Assembly (NCBI GenBank): GCA_030704615.1
Contig: CM060734.1
Span: forward strand, 38,702,042-38,766,041
Direction of reading: 5' to 3'
Source: Takakia lepidozioides
Taxonomy: Eukaryota; Streptophyta; Takakiopsida; Takakiales; Takakiaceae
Length of the DNA: 64,000 bases
How positions within the stretch are numbered: position 1 is the first letter of the stretch; every line of letters starts with the position of its first letter. Below the pieces are notes generated by a model. It was not told the DNA's origin. It saw nothing but the letters and a program-made list of their open reading frames with translations, and did no database searches. The translations under genes were made by a program, and so were the position numbers. Shown here piece by piece: positions 22,301 through 31,694 of the stretch.

Positions 22301-23190
22301 TAGTAACATGTCAAAATCACTCCAAAACCGCCATAGATCCACCAACGAGCTTCTCCTCATCTATGTTATCTATTTTTTGATATTTTCATGCTGCCACATC
22401 GGCAGTAACTTGTCAAAGTCACTCCTAACCATCACAGATCCACCCAACGAGCTAACTTACAGAAATCAATATGCATCTCAAGGCCGAGTCTAATGAGAGG
22501 GTAAAACAGGCAGAAATAGGTTGAAGAAGAAGGTTCCCTCACCACATTGTCCTTGACCTTGTGTCATGACCCATGGAGGATTTGACCGAACATCAACCCA
22601 AAAATGACCTCTTGCGTGTGCAGCTTGTGTCTGCAACATTCAAAATGAAATCTGGTAATTTGACAGGCAATCACCTTTTTGCCTCGTTTGTCCCACCATT
22701 GGCTGGGGTCAGAAAATATTCATCCCACAGCTTCTCCTCATCTCTGTTACCTGTTTTTGGATACTTTCCTGTTGTTACATTGGCAGTATCATGTCAAAGT
22801 CACTCCAAACTACCAAAGGTTCACTCAACCAGCTAACTTGCAGAATTCAACTTGGAAATTTAGGGCCAATTCTGATAAGAGGGGAAAACAGGGTGAAATG
22901 TGTTGAAGAAGGTGTATTCTCCTCACCTATGTTATCTGTTTTTGGATACTTTCCTGCTGCCACATCGGCAGTAACTTATCAAAGTCACTCCTAACCACCA
23001 CAGATCCCCCCAACGAGCTAAAGTAAAAAATTCAATATGCATATCAGGGCCGAGTCTAATGAGGGGGCAAAACAGACTGAAATAGGTCAAAGAAGAAGCT
23101 GCCCTCACCACATTGTCCTTGACCTTGTGTCATGACCCATGGAGGATTTGACCGACCATCACCTCTTGTGTGTGCTGCTTGTGTACCCTC
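22301..23190 (-). pseudogene. Further OSB-like repeat copies
   Basis: Two more WWD-box-exon copies (around 22,330-22,400 and 22,690-22,790) share the intron-like text GCAGTATCATGTCAAAGTCA. A 130-150-bp block ending in the GTCATGACCCATGGAGGATT region occurs at 22,480-22,630 and 23,030-23,190, and inverted at 18,607-18,745. The whole 17.6-23.2 kb stretch is thus an amplified, rearranged OSB-derived repeat family. None of these copies is intact. Confidence 0.55.
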
Positions 23191-23770
23191 CCAAGAACTT
23201 GATAAACATCAGGAAGAGTACGCACAGGAGCCAAGAGCGCGTAGCAGAAGTGGGAGCAGCAGCGAGTACCAACAGGAGCCAAGAGCACGCAGTAGAAGTG
23301 GGAGAAGGTGCACGCAACGGATGATAGGGCTTAGTGAGGCGGAAAAAAAACAGACGCAAAAGGATTTGAGCACGCAATGGCGCGGCGGGTAAGTAGAGAC
23401 CTTACCAGTACGGTACATACAAACATATGTAACTTACCTCCAGATATATATATATATATATATACATATATTTTAGGGATTCTTCAGCCCCTTTCTATAT
23501 ACTTCCAAATAGATTAAATGTATTCATAAATTTAACGAAAAGATGGATTGTGTCTCATTTTGATGCATCAAGCAAATTTGGATTATAAATGTTGTTTAAG
23601 AAACAAATCTATTTTTTGGTCATTTATGTAATCTCGTAAATAGGTTTTCATGGCTAGCATGCATTCTACACACTAGCCAACCATACCATGCATCACCATT
23701 CCAAACAAAATAGGACGCACAACATTTGGAAACCATTTCATTTATAAACAAAATTTGTACAACACAAGTT
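23191..23770. repeat. 47-bp tandem duplication, TA microsatellite, spacer
   Basis: Positions 23,224-23,310 are two tandem copies of a 47-bp unit (GGAGCCAAGAGC...GTAGAAGTGGGAG). A TA run lies at 23,444-23,464. The rest is AT-rich with no recognised feature. I looked here for the 3' LTR of the chromovirus remnant and did not find it. Confidence 0.6.
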
Positions 23771-23849
23771 TTTACAGTCGGATTCCTGAGCTAGCTAAGC
23801 CGGACTAAGCATGCATTTCCTTCCCCACGATCCAAGGTTGATGTCCCCA

Positions 23850-24329
23850 TCAACGCTTCTTCCGCTTCCGAGGTCGCCCTTCGAAAGCTGCAACCGCCTC
23901 GGATGCGTTTCCCATTTCTGAGGCACGCATCCAAGTTGTCTCCACTTGATGATAGCCCTTCCATTTCACGAGATATTCCGTTTCGTGATTTTGGATGTCC
24001 TTGAAGGTGTCGGGTTCCTTAGGCTTCACCTTAAATTTTGCCTTAGTGGAAGTGGCATTAGCCGCCCTCATCACGTCTTTCAACGTCCCGCCAAACTGCG
24101 CCAACAACCCTCCCCAAAAGGCTGCAGACATCTGTTGGTCTGGCAGAGCCTCTGGGAAGTCATCGGGCTCCGACTCCCCAAATTCCTCCCGTTCTTGAGC
24201 GGCCTCGCTTTCAGAAGCATAAATTGTCTCTTCCAATTGCCACTTCGGTGACATGTCGCCCCCACCGGGCTCACCAGGATCATCATCTTTTGGGCCGTTC
24301 TGCTTTCGTTTTGTCTTGCCCGACCCCAT
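23850..24329 (-). pseudogene. In-frame Gag-chromodomain fusion of a deleted chromovirus
   Basis: The minus-strand frame has ATG at 24,329 (MGSGKTKRK) about 40 bp inside the primer-binding site. It has an acidic N-terminus, a Gag-like start (FKVKPKEPDTFKD), then directly HETEYLVKWKGYHQVETTWM and a basic tail GRPRKRKKR ending at 23,850. The Tyr/Trp/Trp pattern of YLVKWKGY...TTW is a chromodomain, normally at the integrase C-terminus. All of pol is missing between Gag and chromodomain, yet the frame is open for about 159 codons. Chromodomains bind methylated histone H3. Whether this mini-protein is made is unknown; the 3' LTR was not found. Confidence 0.8.
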
Positions 24330-24370
24330 GATGAGGCCGATCTCAAGGACGATCGCGTACTGAACTCTAA

Positions 24371-24382
24371 GCTCTGATACCA
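24371..24382 (-). other. Primer-binding site (initiator-Met tRNA type)
   Basis: The minus strand reads TGGTATCAGAGC two bases inside the LTR end at 24,385. This is the common plant LTR-retrotransposon primer site complementary to the 3' end of initiator methionine tRNA. It fixes the element's orientation (leftward) and the LTR boundary. Confidence 0.92.
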
Positions 24383-24384
24383 AG

Positions 24385-25615
24385 TGTGGTGCACCTCACT
24401 TCGGTAAGCTCCCCTTAACGTCATAGTTACTCGCTTTGATGCGCGTGCCTAATTCCCAAACTGGCCGCCGGGCCAATTCGGAGTTTCAGCTGCTCACCGG
24501 GACATAACGGTCCCCTTTTGCTCCTCCACAAGACCCTCGCTCACTTTGGGCCTAGTGGAAATTCCCTTTGGTTGCTGGCAGTCCGGAACAACTCCCCATA
24601 CCTTGGTCGTTTTCCGGCTCACACACTTACTTACTAGTTTTTGGTCACTAACGGGCTTGCACCGTTCTTGGGGTTACTACTCCCTATATATACTTCTATG
24701 ACTGTCCGCGGGGGTTTCACAAATAACACCATCCTTTTATGATGAACCACCACGAAGACCCTTGACTCCCGGTGATGAGTCGCGGTGAGTCTTGGCCCAC
24801 CCACCACGGCCCAATGGACCGTGATGAGTCCCAAGACTCCCCACGACTCCCACCACAAGGTCTCCGCCCCATGGTGAGTCCTATGCCACCCCCACTAAGA
24901 CCCACTAAGCTACCACCACCCCTCGTGGAACCAAATTGGTATCCTTCTGCCATGCTCCCCTCGGGCCTTGCCATGTTTCTTACGTAGCCCTTCATATCTT
25001 TCATTGCCCGCTCCATGGGGTACATCCAACGAGATGCTACGGGCCCGCATAAGTACAACTCATCCACTAGGTGAACAACCAGATGTGTCATCACATCAAA
25101 AAATGATGGTGGGAACTCCTTCTCTATAAGACACAAAGTGAGAACTGCTTCAGTTCTCAATTCCTCATACTCTACAGGATTCACCACTTTTGCACACAAC
25201 TTCTTAAATACACGACATACTCGCAAAATGGCCCTTCGAGGACCACTTGGCATGAGCCCACGGATAGCAAGCGGTATAATTTGCTGCATGAGCACATGAT
25301 AGTCATGTGATTTCATGCCAGACAACTTCTTCTTCACCACATGCTTTTTGAAAGCTGATGCGTAGCCTGTTGGCACTTTCAAGTTCTGCACAATCTCCAG
25401 AAAAGACTTGTAACTCAGCCTCAGTGAGGACATAAGGGGCAGGAGGTCGCAACCCGGTATGCGGGGCTCCACCTAGTGAGCGCCTCCGCCTCCTTGAGTG
25501 CCTTGGGCACTCAAGGGTGCTTCAGCCCCCGTACCCATTGTTGCCACTGCCCCCACCACAAGGGCAGCCCCTCTTGTGTCCCGATCCCCTGCCCTCAAGG
25601 CAAAGGGCCGCGACA
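24385..25615 (-). mobile_element. 5' LTR of deleted chromovirus, split by an insertion
   Basis: The minus strand starts TGTCGCGGCCC at 25,615 and ends at 24,385, next to the primer-binding site. Compared with the solo LTR at 3,625-4,262 the LTR is 638-640 bp but is split by about 590 bp (24,893-25,478). Both LTR parts align with the solo copy with scattered substitutions. No matching 3' LTR was found to the left. Confidence 0.85.
24893..25478 (-). mobile_element. CACTA-ended fragment with DUF4218 domain
   Basis: The inserted segment begins CACTAAGACC and ends CCTAGTG, so its ends are CACTA...TAGTG. Its minus strand encodes, from 25,472, LSYKSFLEIVQNLKVPTGYA, HDYHVLMQQIIPLAIRG, FPPSFFDVMTHLVVHLVDE, SRWMYPMERAMKDMKGYVRN and ARPEGSMAEGY. 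This is the DUF4218 region found in En/Spm-type CACTA transposases. Only this C-terminal domain is present, so it is non-autonomous. A 3-bp target duplication is not clear (CCC versus AGC), and inverted homology beyond five bases is weak. It could be a small internally deleted CACTA or a captured fragment. Confidence 0.75.
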
Positions 25616-25860
25616 AAACGGCCACTGCATCATGAAGAGAGTCGAGAAGAAAATAGTCTTGTGTCGTCATGAACAAATTGTTTTCGACTTTGAACTTATC
25701 GATAACGTGGCTCAATAAGTGTTCCATGCCACTATCTATGTGCGAGAAAACAAGAGCGGCTACACGAGGATCTGAAAGAGAATGGCTCAAGCTGTACAAC
25801 TCACCCTCAACATTGGCAGTCTTTTGTTTGCCGAGTTTTGTGCCTACACCTCTTGTGTTC
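25616..25860 (-). pseudogene. Unrecognised coding-like fragment
   Basis: Beside the LTR start the minus strand reads YSLSHSLSDPRVAALVFSHI, DSGMEHLLSHVIDKFKVENN, LFMTTQDYFLLDSLHDAV. It looks like a real amphipathic protein segment, but I recognise no family. It runs straight into the LTR at 25,615, so the retroelement may have inserted into it. Function unknown. Confidence 0.3.
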
Positions 25861-26119
25861 TTGGCTGTAGATGCATTTGCGTAGACATGTTTAATGACCT
25901 TTTCTGATTGCTTTAGATGGGAAGGTGGACATATTTATGGCATCCAATATAAAGTTTGAACCCAAAACCATTGGTGAGGCAACATGTGCTTTTACAATTG
26001 GATTATATGTTGGTTTGATGCATCTTAAATGTATGGCTTGGTGAGTGGAGGTTGCTAGGTTGATGATGGCTTGAATGACATAGCGGTCGAGGTTTTGGTC
26101 ATGTGAAGAGGGGCGAGCT

Positions 26120-26400
26120 AGGTGATTGCGGAGGAAAAATAAGGAGGTAACATTGTTGGTGAAAATTTAATGAGGTGGAGGAATCAATGGAGCACGTTGG
26201 ATGCCTCGTATATAGCCATAAGTTCGGCTCGGAGTATAGTTGGGGGCCTGGTAGGCGGTGTGATGTTCCTTGGTTAGTAGCAGCTTGCAATACTTCATAC
26301 CCTACTTCAGAGTCGGCTTGAGATCCATTGGTGTTATAGTGTGGGTTGGAGGGGGAATACTGGAGTGCTATTCTATGTGGATATGTAGGAAAAGTTGGTA
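26120..26400 (-). pseudogene. RNase H-like remnant, probably from a retroelement
   Basis: The minus strand reads YNTNGSQADSEVGYEVL (compare the YTDGS motif of RNase H) and, after a one-base frame change, AELMAIYEASNVLH (compare the AELxAIxxAL motif). The pairing and spacing fit the RNase H domain of LINE-type or other retroelements. Stops surround it. The assignment rests on two short motifs. Confidence 0.45.
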
Positions 26401-26494
26401 GCACTGGGGGAAGAAGATCTAAGCAAGGACGCAGAGGCGCCGTTGCCCAGGATGGTATAGAATTGTGCTTCACCAAACACAGCGGATACGGTTG

Positions 26495-27870
26495 GTGCGA
26501 CATATTCATCAAGAATTGAGGCATTTTGGGATACGATGCACCCACAGTCTACTGCAATGACATTATTATGGGTGACGCGATATACACACATAAATGCATC
26601 AATTCGTGGCTAGGTGCATGTCGTGTGACATGATGCATGCTTCGTTCAAAGCCCCTACATCACAATCGCATCATCTTCTTATCATGAGATTACCTACAGT
26701 TGGAGTCTTGACTTTGCCTAACAAGGCTAGTGAAGGGGCTCCGTATGCATTTCTAGATTGTGTGCTTAGTCAATTTGGTGCTCCAGCTGAGATACTGACG
26801 GACCAGGAGGGAAAGTCTTTGGGGAAGTTTTAGATGTTGTACAAAAACACCTTAATAGACCACCACACCATTTCTTGGGATCATCCCGATGCCGATGTTC
26901 TGGTAGAGAGAGAGAGTTGTACAGATGGTTAAGAGGGGTTGGCGCAAGTATAGTTTGCAGAAGAGACAACTTGGAGATTGGGACCTTAAGCTGCCTTTGG
27001 TTAGCCATGGGCTATAGGTTCAGTAAGCGGACATCACTTTGTTTCATTCTCGTCATATTTCCTCTTTTTTGGCCGATAGTGTAGTTATTCGTAGAGACAT
27101 TACTATAGTCCCTAACCTTGACGATTCGAACGTATGGACACGTGCATGTGATCAGCACGCTGAGTTGTTCAAAAAAGTCATCCCCATGGTTTTTTCGAGA
27201 ACCTTGTTATCCCACAACACCGTGATATATTGAGGTACGTTAAATTATGTTGAGGTATGCTACTATGCGTAATGGAGGCTATCGGCATGGGATCTGGAGG
27301 TTTAACATTGATGACTATGTTCATTTGCAGCAAATGGCTTCTCCGACCTTGGATGTCATTACATGACGTATTATTCTGAGGGTTCGAGAGGTATTGCCAT
27401 CGACATGAGTCTTGATCTTGGAGGGTCGAGATAACATGACTTGGAATAACCATGTACACAATTGCGCACCATGTTACTTTCTCAATGTTGATGGTAGGAT
27501 TGACCAAAACTTGTAGTGGTACAACGTACATGTAGGTTGGAAATGCATGTTGTGTGGGTGTGATGAAGGAGCAATCACCATACTGGTGTGTGATCAAAGC
27601 TTAAGAAGTTGACACATTAGATATTTAACACCACCTCTTAAGAAGGTTCATAATGGGAATTGGTTGTATCCACGTTGCATTGAACTGTGGTAGTGGATAC
27701 AACCATGGAAGACTAACAAGAAACACAAGGCCAATCTAACAAGAAACACACGGTCAATCTATTATATCAAAACCAATACACGAGATACCTAGCTTAAGTT
27801 TACGGATTGCAAGAATACGACTATGATGGGGCTTCTTTTGTACCTAACATCTTGATCTATCGAGTTAGAA
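26495..27870 (+). mobile_element. Second, decayed copy of the DNMT/PHD retroelement (integrase-PHD part)
   Basis: This plus-strand segment matches 14,440-15,850. It has the zinc-finger part (ELRHFGIRC-like, then ARCMSCDMM), core text NKASEGAPYAFLDCVLSQFG and APAEILTDQ, a decayed D-D-E core, and the PHD region with several Cys replaced (AITILVCDQ; LTPPLKKVHNGNWL). Homology runs about 170 bp past the PHD stop and fades near 27,870 without reaching a terminal repeat. It has many more stops and indels than the main copy, so it is older. It shows that the PHD finger is a stable part of this family. Confidence 0.85.
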
Positions 27871-29596
27871 TATAATATGAATTGTGATGGAGAACCTAAG
27901 TCGGAAGGCAGTGCACTCCCTTTAAGAAGAATCGCAAAGTTCACAAAGCTTGTCTAGATGATTTTGCCATATTGGTCATAAAAAATTAAGTGTAGAATCA
28001 GCTTCAGATGATGGCACTTTGGTTGTGCCCTAGGATAGTCTTTCCATCGTGTAAGATTTATACAGGTAAAGTACTGCCATGATTAGTGTCCAGAGTGCAC
28101 AACACAACACCATGCCATGTGTACTTGTTTGTCAAGAAATGTAAGTTTTGATTTATGGATGTTTAAGGGAGCACATGACACACTTGTTCTTGTCATGAAT
28201 TTCTTGATGGTTGATTGGAAGACCAACCACGTTATAACAGTTGGCATGTTTGTTTCTTCTTGATCGTCAGTAAACTACTTTTTGTGATTATGATTAATAG
28301 ATGAGTCACTTATGCTTCTCTATCAATTTTGGATGTAGACATGATGTTTGAAGATGCGACAATATTTAGGGCTCGAATTCATATGTGTTATGGTTGGCAA
28401 ACACTTGCCCTAATGGCTTAACACTTGACACCTACATCCACTTACAAAAAATGAACCCAATTCACCCTAGATATGGGAGATTATAAGATTTCTATTGTGC
28501 AATCTATAGAGGTTGTACACCAGCACGACAATTGTGAAAACACCCTCACCCATTGCCACGGCGTGGAATTCAATATTATTGAGCTCCTCAAATATGTTCA
28601 ACTGTGATAAAGTTTAGGTCAAATTATAGTTGAGTAATGTTGAGCTCATCAAATCGATTTTTCAAATTTGTGATAAAAAATAAGGTTGGATTAATTAGAG
28701 CTTGCCGAGAATATGTAGTAAGCCAATGTGTAGGTTGCAAGAGGTTGAAGCAACATCCCCATGTTTTAGCCTTCTATATTTCGAGATTTAAAGGGCACAC
28801 AGATTTTTAACTTCGTTATTTATGATGGTTTTTCATTTTTTGATATTTGAATGGAAACTTATCTACAATAGATAATCTTTGAACACTAATCTACCATAAT
28901 AATTGCAATTATTTTCATGATTATTTTTAATTCTTGGACTTTGTTTGATACCCGGATACTAAACTCTCAGAGATCATCCAACATAAATTCCATATGTCCA
29001 GAACCGTATATCTATGCTTCAGATTTATATATGTTGCCGATCACCAAGAAATAAAACGATAAAGCCCAAGACCCCACAAATCCAACAAGTTAGATCTTTG
29101 TAATTGGCTGATATTAAAAAAATCAAATGCTACATAATATTTACCTACCTACATATGCACTACAATAGATAGTCAAATGGGTGTTTTGTGCATTGCCTAT
29201 GCATAACATAGATCAATGGTTCTAAGTATTCCAATACACTTGCATAAACAACTCTGATAATATCTTCTTTGGTAAGTACATGCATCCCTAGTAGTCTATT
29301 GTTTGAATACCTCACTCATCGCAATTCCATACATAAGTCACTTCGTATTTGCGATGTGTTTGTATATGTGCCAAATATTTTCCATAGAAAGAGAAAATGA
29401 CCTCTCAATGGATCCTTTGCTATCTTGATCTCCATTGTTTGTGGATGATGGCGCTTTTGAAATAAAGTCCACCATTCCCTAGGATTCCATTTGTATTGGA
29501 TTTGGTTTATCAACCATCAAAATTTTCATTCGTTCCTACAACATAGGTGGCATTACACAATTATCATGGATTACGAATGATTTTTAATAAAAGTCC
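27871..29596. other. No gene recognised
   Basis: This is AT-rich DNA with only short scattered open frames on either strand. No domain, splice-consistent exon chain, terminal repeat or RNA gene was recognised. Confidence 0.5.
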
Positions 29597-30246
29597 ACTA
29601 ATATACAAATATGCTTCTCATTTAACAATAATAGGATCATGAATGCCCGCACATGTGGTTGCGGTGGGGCCCGCGTGTGGCAAAGGGGTCGCGGAGGGTG
29701 GGAGCGTGTACCCGGACCCCGCCAGTCTGCTTGTTGGGTCTGGCCGGCAAGTTGGGGCCCACAAAACACATGAGCTAGTCTGCTGGGGCCCACAATATGC
29801 ACATAAAGTATTAGTTATTGCTAAGGTTTGCAGAAAGCGGTGGGTAGTGTGGTGGTTAAGAGCAATGAATGATAAACACAAGGTGAGGTGTTTAAATCTC
29901 GTTACGTTGTACCGTGGCAGTAATGTGTGTTATCAAATATATATTTTGTCGAAGGGTCTGCCGGTCTGCTGGAGGGGGTTTGCCCAATCTGCTTGAGAGG
30001 TGCCAGTCCGCTCGTCGGTCTGGTCTGCTAGAAGGTTGGAGTTGGTCTGTTGGAGGGTCTGCCAAGTCCGCTAGAAGGTTCGCCACGGTAGATTAGCAAG
30101 GTCTTAGAAAAATTTCAGAATCTCGCCGACCCGGTGAATAGGCGGTGGGCTTATGAGCTCACCCCAAGGGTCATACTGGCGGGGCCCGCCCGTGCATTCA
30201 TGACCCTATTATTATACAATGAGAGGCTACAAATATCATTAGCAAT
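29597..30246. mobile_element. TIR element (MITE-like) with tRNA-like segment
   Basis: The segment 29,597-29,655 recurs inverted at about 30,185-30,246: both read CTAAT...CTCATT, then AATAATAGG(A/G)TCATGAATGC, followed by GC-rich GGGCCCG. The interior is GC-rich with repeats of GTCTGCTGGAGGG type. At 29,843-29,900 there is a tRNA-like arrangement, GGTAGTGTGGTGGTTAAGAG (A box) and GGTGTTTAAATCTCG (B box). It may be a fold-back MITE that absorbed a SINE head. No target duplication was established. Confidence 0.6.
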
Positions 30247-31694
30247 GAGGGTGGAGATTACTTTGCCCAAGAAGGTGCAGCCCAAACCTCCTCTAGATCC
30301 CAATGCGGACCTAATTCACATTGCACACACCTACCCTTGGCTTATGTATACCCCCCCCCCCCCCCCCCCCCCCACAGGATCTAGGCGTATCGGTAATCTA
30401 AACACCATCCTCACATAATTGCTCCAAGAAAGCCCACTTTGCTATTTTTGTAATCTCCCTTGTCAAGGCTTCATATATTGATATTCGGCTTTGCTATTTT
30501 TTGCGAATTTTCAGTGACCAAAAGCACTTGAAATTCCAAATCTCCCACATGAAGGGTCAATGATTGCTCCAGGAAAGCTCGCTTTGCTATTTTTCCCGAG
30601 TTTCAAGAGACTAAAAGTACTTGAAATCCCACATCTCCCACACCGTAGGTCCAAAAATCATGAGACCAAGCTGGTGCACCCCTCCTCATCGATGGCTTTC
30701 CAACGGTACCAAGCAAGAGGGTTGGGGCCCCGCGGTTTGGGACATCTTAACGCTACAAAACAATCAAACAAGCCTCAAACAAAACAAACAAACAAAACAA
30801 AACAAAACAAACAAGCCTCAAACGGCAATTGGCTCTCTTGCTTTCCTTTGGCACAACATAAGAGGACGGTAAGACTAGGGAGCATGACTCAGCACAATAC
30901 ACCAATCAGCGCTTGACACGGTGTAAGGCACTTTGACCACATTTTCTCCATTGACTTCAACATGATGCAAAGTCAAGAGAGCCAACAAACTGGCTTCCTT
31001 CATATATTGATACCATGTGTATTGTCCTTGTTTTTGCCCATAATACAGGTATTGCCCTTACATTGCATTTGTCAATACCAGCCTATGTAGGGTGTTGACC
31101 TAGGTGGTTCGGTTATTAACCTACTATTACAACAGCCAATACCAGCCGGGTCGTTTATTTCATACCCGGCCAAGCCCCCCTTATCTACCAGTCTAACACT
31201 GGTACTTGCTCAACCATCATCTAATTAAAAAATCTCTTACTATGCAACAATACAACAATACTACTGCATCTTCTCTTCAATTGAACAATCGGAACTGAAG
31301 GTAATATTAGTAACTACAATGAAACATCAGTTCTCAAACATATGCCCAATTTCTTTTCCCTCACCTAAACCTGGTCTTCTTGGGCACTCAATGGAGTGCC
31401 TGCAATTCTCTGTTGTCCCTCTAAATCTCTGCCTCTAGCAAAAACCTGGATTTACCTTTAAAATCTTTGCCTGTGAGGTGTACATCCTCACTGAAGACTT
31501 CTTATATACAAGCAATTTTTTCAGAACCCCACTCACTGCCTTTTAACTTGACCTTCTCTGGATATTTCATTCCCCCTCCCCCTTCCCTGCTTCTGTCTCT
31601 CCTCTTTGGCCAATCAAAAGCCGTGTGTGTAACATCGTGGAAGAAATGTGTCGAAGTCCAGTTCATGTTAGCAATAGGCCAACTATTTTCAGCA
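30247..31694. other. Intergenic downstream of the kinase gene
   Basis: A run of 23 C lies at 30,351-30,373 and AAACA repeats lie at 30,780-30,812. No coding signal was seen. The right part probably includes the kinase 3' UTR, but no poly(A) site can be fixed by eye. Confidence 0.5.
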
